Part shown: piece by piece, positions 1-8,216 of the stretch
Layout of the letters: each line of letters starts with the position of its first letter
How positions within the stretch are numbered: the first letter of the stretch is position 1
Assembly (NCBI GenBank): GCA_030530875.1
Contig: JAUMUD010000010.1
Span: 1 to 64,000 of the forward strand
From: Corynebacterium sp.
GTDB taxonomy: Bacteria; Actinomycetota; Actinomycetes; Mycobacteriales; Mycobacteriaceae
Length of the DNA stretch: 64,000 nt
Direction of reading: 5' to 3'
The notes under the pieces: generated by a model
What the model was told of the DNA's origin: nothing
Databases searched by the model: none
The model's input: the letters and a program-made list of their open reading frames with translations, nothing else
Translations under genes and position numbers: made by a program

Positions 1-2029
1 CCTTAGCAGCATCCTTCTGCTGCTGGGTGGCAGCAGGGTTAGTGGCCTTCAGAACAGACTCATAAGCAGCCTGTGCCTTGGCGGCATAGGTATCAGCATT
101 GCCTGCGTGAGTCTTAGCGGTGGCCAGATCACCAGCAGCAACAGCAGCCTTGGTGGCATCACGCTCAGCCTCAGCAGCAGCCTGCCACTTCTGAGCAGCG
201 GTCACATAGTCAGCAGGCTTGCCGGATGCATCAGCCTTGGTCTGTGCCTTCTCGGCGTCGTCCTTAGCAGCATTAGCAGCAGTAGTAGCTGCGGAAGCGG
301 CTGCCTCAGCAGCTTCCTTAGCAGCAGCCTGAGCATCAGTCTTCTTGGTCTGATCGTTCACCTTATCGGCAGCAGCCTTGGCGTTATCAGCTGCAGTCTT
401 AGCCTTAGCAGCCTCATCAGCAGCGGTCTCAGCATCACCATTCTTGGCAGCAGCTTCAGCAGCAGCCTTGTGAGCCTTAGCAGCAGCGTCCCAAGCCTTA
501 GCCTCAGCGAGGTGTGCGTCATCCTTCTGGGTGGAATCTGCATTGGTATCTGCGTCTACCTTGGCAGCCTCGCTGGAAGCCTGCACTGCGGCGGAAGTAG
601 CATCAGCAGCTGCGGAAACAGCAGCAGTCTGATTATCCGTGGATGCGTCAAGACCTGCATAGCGCTCAGCAGCAGCTTCCTTGGCCTCAGCAGCATACTG
701 CTCAGCCTGGGTTGCAGCTACGTGATCGGAAGGGGTGTTAGAGGTACCAGCAGCGGTAACTGCGGCAGTTGCCTTAGTTGCAGCCTCGGCAGCATTCGAA
801 GCAGCGGTAGCAGCACCAGCAGCATCGTTGCCAGCAGCTACAGCCTTATCGCGAGCATCCTTAGCGGCGTCGCGGGCCTTCTCAGCATCAGAAGTGGTGT
901 TGTAGGTCTTGCCGTTTTCTTCAGCCTTCTGCTTGGCTTCATCAGCCTTTGCCTGAGCATCAGTCTTGTCCTGGCCGGTGGAGTTATCGGCTACGGCCTG
1001 CCATGCTGCGCGAGCTGCATCCCAAGCTGCAGCAGCTGCAGCCTTGGCCTCGGCAAGCTGCTCATCGGTAGCATTGCCCTCGTTTTTAAGCTCCTGAACC
1101 TTGTCGACCGCCTTCTGCGCAGCCTCCGCCTGGGTAGTTGCATTCTGAGCAGCAGTCTTTGCAGTAGCAAGATCAGTAGGAGCCGACTTTACTGCGGTGT
1201 CGCGGTATTCTTCAGCACGAGCCTTAGCGGCCTTTGCGAGAGCAACCCAATCTGCGGCGCTATTAGCCGTTTCACCGAGATAGTCGGTGTACTCACTCTT
1301 AAGATCATCTGAAGACAGATTAGTACCGACGTAAGTTGCAACGGAGGAACCAGTTGGAATATCCAGGTATTTAGCTACATCATCAGGAATAGCAGCGAAG
1401 TCATCACCAGACTGCAGGTCATACATCAGATTGAACAGGTTAGTGATGAAGTTCGGATCCTCATTGGCCTTATTTGCAATGTTAGCACCGTCGTTGTTCA
1501 ACTTCTCAGCGAGCTTACTGAGAAGCTGAACTCGCTGATAGGTCCAAGTATCCCAAACTGCACGGGTAGCGGTGGCCTGATCCATGCTCTGTTCGCTCTG
1601 GAAATAGTTCTGACGAGCAGTAGTAGAGTACTGCTCAATAGCGCTAGCGAACTCCTTGAAAAGACCATGCTCACCACTCAGGTACTGGCTAGCATCATTA
1701 GTGTCATACTTACCATTGTTGGTCAGCTTGGTGACAGTGTAGACGACCTTACCGTCGGAATCGGTGGTAGCAGTCATCTGAATATTGTCCTTAGAGGACA
1801 TCTTGGAAGTTAGACTACCGTCCTTAGCTGCAGCGTCAAGCAGGCTGTTATAGGCGTTCTGATAGCCCTTGTGCTGCTCGACGGTCAGGTCAGTTGGATC
1901 GTAGGTGCCACCCTGTGCATTAGCAATATTCTGCATTGCTGGAACAGCAACAGTTGGAGCCAACACGGAAACCGACAGAAGACCAGCAATTGCAAGCTTG
2001 CCAGCTGCGGTACGTGGAGTGTGCTTCAT
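1..2029 (-). CDS. Secreted Ala-rich coiled-coil surface protein (C-terminus outside window)
   Basis: The frame is open from the ATG at 2029 to the window edge, giving at least 676 residues with no stop. It starts MKHTPRTAAGK with a hydrophobic stretch and an Ala-Gln-Gly site near residue 40, which reads as a Sec signal peptide. Residues of about 40-260 are mixed in composition and probably folded. From about 260 onward the chain is almost only Ala, Lys, Glu, Asp, Thr and Gln with heptad-like spacing, so a long rod-like coiled coil is inferred. An AAGGAA ribosome site lies 8 bases before the ATG. No enzyme motif is visible. It resembles the proteins at 2547-4889 and 39243-42779 in design rather than in close sequence. 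Function is unknown; a surface stalk or adhesin is my inference. Confidence 0.85.
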   Translation of the reverse strand, partial: MKHTPRTAAGKLAIAGLLSVSVLAPTVAVPAMQNIANAQGGTYDPTDLTVEQHKGYQNAYNSLLDAAAKDGSLTSKMSSKDNIQMTATTDSDGKVVYTVTKLTNNGKYDTNDASQYLSGEHGLFKEFASAIEQYSTTARQNYFQSEQSMDQATATRAVWDTWTYQRVQLLSKLAEKLNNDGANIANKANEDPNFITNLFNLMYDLQSGDDFAAIPDDVAKYLDIPTGSSVATYVGTNLSSDDLKSEYTDYLGETANSAADWVALAKAAKARAEEYRDTAVKSAPTDLATAKTAAQNATTQAEAAQKAVDKVQELKNEGNATDEQLAEAKAAAAAAWDAARAAWQAVADNSTGQDKTDAQAKADEAKQKAEENGKTYNTTSDAEKARDAAKDARDKAVAAGNDAAGAATAASNAAEAATKATAAVTAAGTSNTPSDHVAATQAEQYAAEAKEAAAERYAGLDASTDNQTAAVSAAADATSAAVQASSEAAKVDADTNADSTQKDDAHLAEAKAWDAAAKAHKAAAEAAAKNGDAETAADEAAKAKTAADNAKAAADKVNDQTKKTDAQAAAKEAAEAAASAATTAANAAKDDAEKAQTKADASGKPADYVTAAQKWQAAAEAERDATKAAVAAGDLATAKTHAGNADTYAAKAQAAYESVLKATNPAATQQQKDAAK

Positions 2030-2079
2030 TCGTAAATTCCTTAACAAGTAGACATTCGGCTTTAAGCCATCAGCAATGT

Positions 2080-2088
2080 AATTTACCA
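2080..2088 (-). promoter_or_regulatory. Possible extended -10 promoter of the leftward surface-protein gene
   Basis: Read on the minus strand the sequence is TGGTAAATT, which fits TGnTAnnnT. It lies about 50 bases before the ATG at 2029. No good -35 box is seen. Confidence 0.35.
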
Positions 2089-2144
2089 TCTTCAGAGGAA
2101 ACTAATACGAAAAATACCGTCAATTTTTCTCATGTTTTGCTAAG

Positions 2145-2161
2145 CTTACTCTCAGAGTAAG
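2145..2161. promoter_or_regulatory. 17-bp perfect palindrome, possible operator
   Basis: CTTACTCTCAGAGTAAG has 8-bp arms around one central base. It lies about 115 bases upstream of the start at 2029. It does not match the DtxR box as I know it. The regulator is unknown. Confidence 0.35.
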
Positions 2162-2308
2162 TTTCAGGGAAGAAAAAAAAACTGCCCTTAACCTCGAAAA
2201 ACTGTTCATGCAATCTCATACACGCAGGTAACCGATCGAGGGGAGTTGAAACAAACTACAAACTTGTTATGTTCCTATGCCTACCGTTATACCGGCCGAA
2301 AACAGTGC

Positions 2309-2324
2309 CGTGATTCTAGTCACA
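2309..2324. promoter_or_regulatory. CRP/GlxR-like site (GTGA-N6-TCACA)
   Basis: CGTGATTCTAGTCACA carries the two half sites GTGA and TCAC six bases apart, as in the corynebacterial GlxR consensus TGTGAnnTAnnTCACA. The first base and the central TA do not match. It lies about 280 bases upstream of the start at 2029, which is far for direct control. Confidence 0.35.
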
Positions 2325-2438
2325 CAACTGCTCGCGTGTCATATTTCCGAGGGTTATTGATCAATTAATCTGGGTAAAAACGGGCGCCCAGAAGCTATAC
2401 GAGGCAAGAACATTACGACTGTTTTATGCCCTTATTCT

Positions 2439-2471
2439 GCAATTTTCTTGACTTTTAGCCAAGAAAATTGC
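2439..2471. terminator. 12-bp hairpin downstream of the 780-residue surface-protein gene
   Basis: The arms GCAATTTTCTTG and CAAGAAAATTGC are perfect complements around a 9-base loop. The hairpin starts about 75 bases past the stop at 2547 on the minus strand. There is no clear T tract, so it may be an mRNA 3'-end stabiliser or an operator rather than a classic terminator. Confidence 0.4.
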
Positions 2472-2546
2472 GAAGCTGGGACTAATTGTGGACATATCCA
2501 CTAACGCAAAGGAAAGTACTGAGACCCAGAACACGTAGGTTCAGAA

Positions 2547-4889
2547 TTAGATATGCAAGAAGCTATTGATGGCCTCACGGATCCCTGGATTCAGGGCATA
2601 GAGGATGCTGGTGAGCACAGTGCCGATGCCAAACACACCAAGAATGATGCTGAAAATGCCAGCCATGGACTGCTGGGGATCGGCAGGAACACTACTTGGG
2701 CCTTGTGGGCGAGTGCCGACAGTGTCACGCAAAATGCCATCGGAGGAGTATGGACTGGAATTCAGAACCGAGTCGATATTCCCCTCGGCGCTGGCGGACT
2801 TCAGCGCCTCAATATACTTAGTCTTCTCTTCCGTGGAAATCTGATCATTATTAGTTACCGAAGTGCTAATGGCATCAGCCAGCGCTTCCACTACCGCTGC
2901 CGATGTAGCAGCGGTATCAAGCGAATCAAGAAGGCTCTGCTTTTGAGAATCAATATGTGGCAGGGCGCTGATAACTGTGGCCGCGCGGGTCTTGGCACCA
3001 ATAAGTTCCACGTTGAGAGCTTCAAGGTCAGTAGACTCCACGGTTTTCTTGGCCGTGGTCTTCTCGGCTGCAGTGAGGTCCGCACGCCTATCAATAGCGG
3101 ATGCGAAGGCCTTTTTGGCAGTAGCCGTGGCCTCAGTGATTGCATCCTTATAGGTACCGGCCGCCTGGGCGGTGCTGTCTGCATTAACTGTAGCAATGAG
3201 CTCGGCGACTGACTGCTGTGCCTGGGTGGCTGCTGCAGCAGCACTTTGGGCATCCGATGCACTTGCGGCATTTGCGGCAGCGGTATTTACTGCCGCGAGG
3301 AGAGCTTCCACCTTGGTGGCCAGCGGGTTGGTTTCTGGTTCGGTTGGTTGGGACGGCTCGTCAGTTGGGCTCTTCGAGTCATTGCCCGTACTTTCTTCAG
3401 CGGCACCCTTGCCAGCATTGTCTTCGACGGCTACCTGCTTCTGCTCTTCAGTTTCCTTGGCAGTAGAGGTGTTGGCTTCGGTGTTCTGACCGGAGTCCTG
3501 AACGAGACTTGCCTTTATGCCGTCTACGGTCGCGGCGGATTCAGTCAGGGCTGCCTCAAGGGTGGCGGTAGTTACATCAATCTGGCGCTGGGTTGCTCCC
3601 TTAGCTGCGGTGACATTGCTGGCCGCATTCTTAGCCTGCGTGGCTGCGGTTTGAGTGGCACTCAGTTGCGCCTCGGCCTTGGTCTCATCGCCAGCAATCA
3701 CATACTTCTTGGCGGCAGAGACATAAGCACCAACGGTTAGCGCCCAAGCTTGGGTGGCATAGCCAAAGTCGGTCGCATTATCGGCGCGATCCAAAGCGGT
3801 CTGCGCAGATACCTGCGCGCTAGCAGCGTAGCTTGCGGTCTCATCAGCGGAGCTTGCTGCAAGGGCGGAGTCATACTGGACCTTGGTATCATCCAGGAAG
3901 TCAGCGGAAGTGCGGGAAGCCTCAACGACACCAGCCACAGTTTTCGGATTACTCCGAAGGCCAAGAGCAAGGGCGACAGCCTCAGGGTCCTGGAGAGTCT
4001 TTGCGTTATCGCCATTGAGGAGATTAACCACATCCACGGCATAGTTGCTCATGTCCTCCGTATCCGAGGCATTTTGAACAACAGTTCTAGCGTAGGCCTT
4101 AAGCTGTTTTGCCCACTTCGAGCTATTGCCAGCGGTAAGATTATCAATGACCTGCAGGAAGACATTGCCCGCTTGCTTGTAGATTCCACCGGAATACTCA
4201 GCCATTGCAGCATCACTCGGCCTTGCCTTACCGGCATCAATATTGGTGGAGGTGGCGGAAACCCAGATATTTGCGCGTGGGGTCAGCTGCGTTGCGCCAT
4301 CAACACGAATTGTGTAGTGCCCATCACCAACATAGATAAACTGGGCATCATCCCAGTTCTTGCTTACATTGTCGTTGGTCCAGCGAATATATTTCCGGGA
4401 GTCATTGGCATAGGAGGTGGTATTAAGTTCATCAGTGCCGGAACCAAAGCCATAATCCTGGTTACCTGCGTAGAGGGTGACACCAGAACCCACATTGAGA
4501 GTAGCATTCGGAATCACACTGATGGACTTAATACCATTTTGAATGGCCTCGGCACGGTTATGATCGGCATTATAGCCGTACCAGTTCTTGATGCCGATGG
4601 AGCGAATATTTGCCAGTTCATTGGCGCTAAATACGAGGTTCTGAGTTACGCTAAATTTGAAGGCAAGAACGGGGATATTACCGCGAAGATTGTCATTGAC
4701 CACCACCGGTTCAACAGATAATCCACTGTCACTTGCAGAAACCCCTTGGACTGCTTTGGCCAATGAAGCGGAGCCACTAACAATGACAACAGCAGCACTA
4801 TCGGCATGAGCAGTCAGTGGAACAGCAACCATGGGGGTAATAGTTGCTGCAGCAGCGAGTACTGCGCAGGTCCAACGGGCGATGGTCAC
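2547..4889 (-). CDS. Secreted Ala-rich surface protein with GA-like modules and C-terminal membrane anchor
   Basis: This 780-residue protein starts at a GTG with AGAGGAAG 7 bases upstream. A signal peptide ends near ADS at residue 31. Residues of about 35-270 are not low-complexity and look like a folded, partly beta domain. Residues 270-540 are Ala-rich and helical, followed by a Glu/Thr/Pro-rich linker. At about 590-715 there are up to three helical modules of about 45 residues with the pattern LTAAEKTTAKK...VESTDLEALN, which I read as GA-like (albumin-binding type) bundles. The end is a membrane span (about 743-766) and the tail NPGIREAINSFLHI. There is no LPXTG motif. Export and surface display are well supported; the ligand is unknown. 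Confidence 0.85.
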   Translation of the reverse strand: MTIARWTCAVLAAAATITPMVAVPLTAHADSAAVVIVSGSASLAKAVQGVSASDSGLSVEPVVVNDNLRGNIPVLAFKFSVTQNLVFSANELANIRSIGIKNWYGYNADHNRAEAIQNGIKSISVIPNATLNVGSGVTLYAGNQDYGFGSGTDELNTTSYANDSRKYIRWTNDNVSKNWDDAQFIYVGDGHYTIRVDGATQLTPRANIWVSATSTNIDAGKARPSDAAMAEYSGGIYKQAGNVFLQVIDNLTAGNSSKWAKQLKAYARTVVQNASDTEDMSNYAVDVVNLLNGDNAKTLQDPEAVALALGLRSNPKTVAGVVEASRTSADFLDDTKVQYDSALAASSADETASYAASAQVSAQTALDRADNATDFGYATQAWALTVGAYVSAAKKYVIAGDETKAEAQLSATQTAATQAKNAASNVTAAKGATQRQIDVTTATLEAALTESAATVDGIKASLVQDSGQNTEANTSTAKETEEQKQVAVEDNAGKGAAEESTGNDSKSPTDEPSQPTEPETNPLATKVEALLAAVNTAAANAASASDAQSAAAAATQAQQSVAELIATVNADSTAQAAGTYKDAITEATATAKKAFASAIDRRADLTAAEKTTAKKTVESTDLEALNVELIGAKTRAATVISALPHIDSQKQSLLDSLDTAATSAAVVEALADAISTSVTNNDQISTEEKTKYIEALKSASAEGNIDSVLNSSPYSSDGILRDTVGTRPQGPSSVPADPQQSMAGIFSIILGVFGIGTVLTSILYALNPGIREAINSFLHI

Positions 4890-4954
4890 GGAATCTTCCT
4901 CTGTTATAGGCGTGTGCGTGGTTGCGAGATGGGCTAAACACGCTTCTTTAGAAA

Positions 4955-4960
4955 AGTATA
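4955..4960 (-). promoter_or_regulatory. -10 box of the 780-residue surface-protein gene
   Basis: The minus strand reads TATACT here, about 65 bases upstream of the GTG at 4889. No convincing -35 box stands 17 bases before it. Confidence 0.45.
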
Positions 4961-5059
4961 ATAAATTTTCAGGAAATTTTCTCGTTGACCCAAGCTGTTT
5001 CCGAGGTATTTTTCACCACAAAAGGCCAGTTAGAGAACGGGATTTTTTCCGTTTTGCGC

Positions 5060-5104
5060 AATAAAAAGCGCCACCCACTGGATAATACCAGATGAGTGGC
5101 ACCT
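5060..5104 (-). terminator. Rho-independent terminator after fadD32
   Basis: On the minus strand GCCACTCATCTGG pairs with CCAGTGGGTGGC across a TATTAT loop, with one bulge and one wobble, and is followed by GCTTTTTATT. It lies about 50 bases past the fadD32 stop and separates fadD32 from the surface-protein genes. Confidence 0.85.
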
Positions 5105-5151
5105 AAAGAATTGATAAGCACAAGCTTAAAGCCAGTATTCTCAGCTAAAGC

Positions 5152-7014
5152 TTAGGCATTGAGGCTTGCGAGATACTCGCGCTGGTTTACATTGCGGGCA
5201 ATCTTGCCAGCGGAGGAACGACGAACCTCGTTTGGAGCCAGGATGCGAATATCAGCAGGGGCAACACCGTGGGCGGTAGCCACTGCTTCACGAATCTTGG
5301 CAATAGCGTCAGCATCACCCTCAGCGGAGGCGTTGAGGTCACGCTCAGCGAGGATGATGAGCTGCTCTACGCCTTCACCTGGGATGGAGAAAGCGCAAGC
5401 AGAGGCTGGGCGAATATGCTTGGAAGCCTGCTCAGTGGTGGTCTCAATATCCTGTGGATAGTGATTACGACCAGCGATGATAATCAGGTCCTTGGAACGA
5501 CCGGTGATGTAGATTTCACCATCGATGAAGACACCAAGGTCACCGGTGGCAACCCAGTTCTCATCTGGATAACCAGCTGCTCGGGAGTTCTCTGCCAGGC
5601 GGCCACCAAGGGTGTTATGGAAAGCCTCGGCAGTAGCCTCTGCGCGGTTGAGGTAACCACCAGCGACATTGTCACCCTGGAACCAAATCTCACCAATCTC
5701 ACCATCAGGAAGTTCTTGCTTGGTCTCCTGATCAACAATCACGAGGCCCATTGGGGAGACTGGAACACCGACAGAAGCGAACTCGAAGCTGGTGTGTGGA
5801 TCCTCAGAGAGTTTCATCTCACCATTGGCGAGAGCGGTGCGGTCAAGACGACGGAAAGTTGGACGCTCCATGCTAATCGGAGTGGAGAGCAGCAGGGATG
5901 CCTCGGCCATACCGTAGGAAGGACGAATAACAGCATCTTGGAGGTTGTACTCACTGAAAGCTGCCTTAAAAGCTTCCACGCTAGCCTTGGACACTGGCTC
6001 ACCACCGATGATGAGACCATCAAGAGCGGAGAGGTCCAGAGTCTCACCCTGTGGTGGGCGACCATAGGCAGTGGCAAGCTCAAGAGCGAAGTTAGGGACA
6101 GCGGCGTAGATATTGCGGCCATCGGTTGGCTTGCTTAGGAGCTTAACGAAACGCCATGGGTTCTGGATGAAGTCACGAGGGGTCATGATCTCCATGTCGA
6201 AACCAAGGATGGTCATGAAGGAAGCCAAGATAATACCCATATTGTGGTGCATTGGCAGCCAGGAAATCATGCGAACTGGTGGCTTGAGGTTCGCAATAAG
6301 GAAGATCTGGAGCACATTGGACACCAGGGAGCGGTTGGTAAGAATAGCACCCTTTGGAGTACCGGTAGCACCGGAGGTGTACTGCAGGTAGGCAGGGAGT
6401 TCCACTGGGATAACTGGAGTTGGGGAGGCAGCAGCCATAGCCTTGGCAGCCTCGGTCTCCAGTGGGTTGACCCAGGCATCAGCGGTGGAATCTGGAAGAG
6501 CGTCAATAACGAGGACACGTGGACGCTCAGCGGCTGGCTTATCAGCGAAGAGGGCGCGGACAGCGGCAGCAGACTTCTTGTTGGTCAGAATGATATTTGG
6601 CTTAGCATCCTCGAGCACAGCAGCAATGTGGCCGGCGTGACCTGGCTCAGTTGGGTCATAGAGAGGGATTGGAACGAGGCCTGCATACATCGCACCAAGG
6701 AAGGCGAAGACATACTCAGGGCTATTGCCTGCAAGAATGGCTGCACGGTCACCGATGGTAGCAACCTGCTGAAGGCGGCCGGCGACTGCCTTGATGCGGG
6801 TATAGACCTGCTTGCGGGTGAACTCACGAGCAACACCTTCTGGGTTCTCGTCATATTCCCAGTGGCGAACGGTGATGCGCTCGACCAGCTGTGGGTCAGT
6901 TGCGAGCTCCTTTTGGTAGAGCATCTCATTGAGGCCTGCCACGGTCAGCTGTGGTGGCAGGTTAAACTCGCCCTTCTCGTTGAAGAACTGGGCGATGAGG
7001 GCCTTAGTGTCCAT
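5152..7014 (-). CDS. fadD32: Long-chain fatty acyl-AMP ligase FadD32
   Basis: The enzyme activates meromycolic acids as acyl-adenylates and loads them on the polyketide synthase Pks13 in mycolate synthesis. The 620-residue length fits the family. Visible adenylation motifs are YTSGATGTPKG (about residue 212), YGMAEASL, VATGDLG and GRSKDLIIIAGRNHYPQD; the catalytic Lys is in SSAGKIAR near the C-terminus. The frame is open 49 codons further upstream, but GGAGGA six bases before the ATG at 7014 and the family N-terminus MDTKALIAQFF fix the start. It is last in a minus-strand envelope block. The partners pks13 and accD4, usually next downstream, are absent here; a terminator follows. Confidence 0.95.
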   Translation of the reverse strand: MDTKALIAQFFNEKGEFNLPPQLTVAGLNEMLYQKELATDPQLVERITVRHWEYDENPEGVAREFTRKQVYTRIKAVAGRLQQVATIGDRAAILAGNSPEYVFAFLGAMYAGLVPIPLYDPTEPGHAGHIAAVLEDAKPNIILTNKKSAAAVRALFADKPAAERPRVLVIDALPDSTADAWVNPLETEAAKAMAAASPTPVIPVELPAYLQYTSGATGTPKGAILTNRSLVSNVLQIFLIANLKPPVRMISWLPMHHNMGIILASFMTILGFDMEIMTPRDFIQNPWRFVKLLSKPTDGRNIYAAVPNFALELATAYGRPPQGETLDLSALDGLIIGGEPVSKASVEAFKAAFSEYNLQDAVIRPSYGMAEASLLLSTPISMERPTFRRLDRTALANGEMKLSEDPHTSFEFASVGVPVSPMGLVIVDQETKQELPDGEIGEIWFQGDNVAGGYLNRAEATAEAFHNTLGGRLAENSRAAGYPDENWVATGDLGVFIDGEIYITGRSKDLIIIAGRNHYPQDIETTTEQASKHIRPASACAFSIPGEGVEQLIILAERDLNASAEGDADAIAKIREAVATAHGVAPADIRILAPNEVRRSSAGKIARNVNQREYLASLNA

Positions 7015-7055
7015 AAATCCTCCGATTAGACTATTTCGTAGACCAAAACATTCTA

Positions 7056-7064
7056 AGTTTAGCA
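7056..7064 (-). promoter_or_regulatory. Extended -10 promoter of fadD32
   Basis: The minus strand reads TGCTAAACT, a match to TGnTAnnnT, about 40 bases upstream of the fadD32 ATG. Together with the terminator just upstream it suggests that fadD32 has its own promoter. Confidence 0.45.
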
Positions 7065-7076
7065 TAACGTATACAG

Positions 7077-7108
7077 AAAAACCGGGAGGAACATGGCGTT
7101 TCTCCCGG
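7077..7108 (-). terminator. Rho-independent terminator after the first cutinase-like gene
   Basis: The minus strand has CCGGGAG and CTCCCGG arms around a 13-base loop, then TTTTTC. It lies about 125 bases past the stop at 7233. Confidence 0.75.
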
Positions 7109-7232
7109 CGATTCCGAATCCAGTTGTGCGAATGAGTAGATGGCCTTTCGACCAACTCCATTTGTTATATCTGAAGCGCTAATAGCTGCGTTACAGCTTC
7201 AGAAGATTTCTGGAATTTTTTTAAAAAATCCC

Positions 7233-8150
7233 CTACAGTTGCGAAGTAGTCCAGCCAATCAGCCAATCCTTCACGGTTGTACCAGGGATGACATTTGGAT
7301 TGGTGGCGTACTGGGTGTGGACGATGGATTCAAAGAGGTTATTATTGGCGCGTTGGATGGCATCCAGAAGAATCCATGGGTTATCGCAGACTGGATCATT
7401 TGGCGCACAGATCTCGAAGGTACGGTTACTGAGCGATCCAAATCCGCCTGGGCGTGGGCCACGCATAGTAATGCCGGCGACAAGTGCCTGGGCATCAGCC
7501 ACTGGCTGACGGAAGGATGGGTCGAGGGTAGCGACCAGGTTGAGGTATGGAAGAAGTGGAACCACACGGGCGAGGGAGACCTCAGCACCAACACCGCCTA
7601 CAGGGTTACCAACGAACTGACCAGCGGATGGGTCACGGCGACCATCGGCGACCAGTGCAATACCCTTAATACGGTCGGCTGGAATTGGGCCATTACCATA
7701 GCCAATGTAGTTGGCAGCATCGCCAACGATGACGGCACCCTGGCTAAAGCCCATGAGCAGGAACTGGGTTCCTGGGCACTGGCCGGCCACATAAGAGAGC
7801 TGCGCATTTAGCTTGGCTAGACCCTCATTATGGGACTCGTCGTAGGTGGCTTCACCGTCACCATTGACGCGGTGGAACTGTGCCAAATATGGCAGGGTAT
7901 AAACCACAGTGCGGTTGCCTGCCTGAGCCTGAACAGCCTTGGTCACACCAAGCAGGAAGCTATTCGGGTGGCTGGTTGGGTTATATGGGTTATCCCAATC
8001 GGCGGATTCCCAAGTACCGGGCACCGCGATGACATAGGTGGCAGGACAGGTAATGGCTTCAGCCTTTGGGCTCATGCCAAAAATAGCCGCGCAGCTAGTG
8101 ACTGCGGCAAGGGCGACTGCGCCCAGCATTGCTCCGAGCTTCTTAATCAC
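7233..8150 (-). CDS. Secreted cutinase-like serine hydrolase (copy 1)
   Basis: This 305-residue protein has a signal peptide ending near KAEA at about residue 32. It has the cutinase fold marks: oxyanion-loop VPGTWES, nucleophile elbow GFSQG (Ser near 137), acidic motif CAPNDPVCD and a C-terminal His in VHTQYA, giving a Ser-Asp-His triad. In mycobacteria the family member next to fadD32 (Rv3802c) has phospholipase/thioesterase activity and affects envelope lipids. This copy lies nearest fadD32 but has a cleavable signal rather than the membrane anchor of copy 4. Four Cys positions look suited to disulfides. The natural substrate is not known from sequence. Confidence 0.9.
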   Translation of the reverse strand: MIKKLGAMLGAVALAAVTSCAAIFGMSPKAEAITCPATYVIAVPGTWESADWDNPYNPTSHPNSFLLGVTKAVQAQAGNRTVVYTLPYLAQFHRVNGDGEATYDESHNEGLAKLNAQLSYVAGQCPGTQFLLMGFSQGAVIVGDAANYIGYGNGPIPADRIKGIALVADGRRDPSAGQFVGNPVGGVGAEVSLARVVPLLPYLNLVATLDPSFRQPVADAQALVAGITMRGPRPGGFGSLSNRTFEICAPNDPVCDNPWILLDAIQRANNNLFESIVHTQYATNPNVIPGTTVKDWLIGWTTSQL

Positions 8151-8216
8151 GCCTCATACTCTAACACCCTGATATGTGAATCGCCTAGTAGATCACTCAA
8201 ATACAATTTTTGCAGG

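Larger units (their letters stand above)
2030..2546. other. 517-bp intergenic region between two surface-protein genes
   Basis: No coding frame of note lies here. It holds the probable promoter of the leftward gene, a 17-bp palindrome, a CRP/GlxR-like site and a 12-bp hairpin, each listed separately. Its AT-rich composition and stack of dyads mark it as the most regulatory-looking gap in the left part of the window. Confidence 0.5.

Noticed and set aside
1..1260. Repeated GCAGCA-like units, considered as a CRISPR or satellite array
   Set aside because: The repeats are irregular, have no constant spacer length and are simply Ala codons of the coiled coil.
107..1312. Long open frame on the plus strand, about 400 codons
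   Set aside because: It is antisense to the Ala-rich gene. The GCA/GCT/GCC repeats of Ala codons leave few stops on the other strand; the product is a Ser/Leu-rich nonsense sequence.
5152..7014. Adenylating enzyme considered as part of a nonribosomal peptide cluster
   Set aside because: Its motifs and neighbours are those of FadD32 in mycolate synthesis; no carrier or condensation domain is near.
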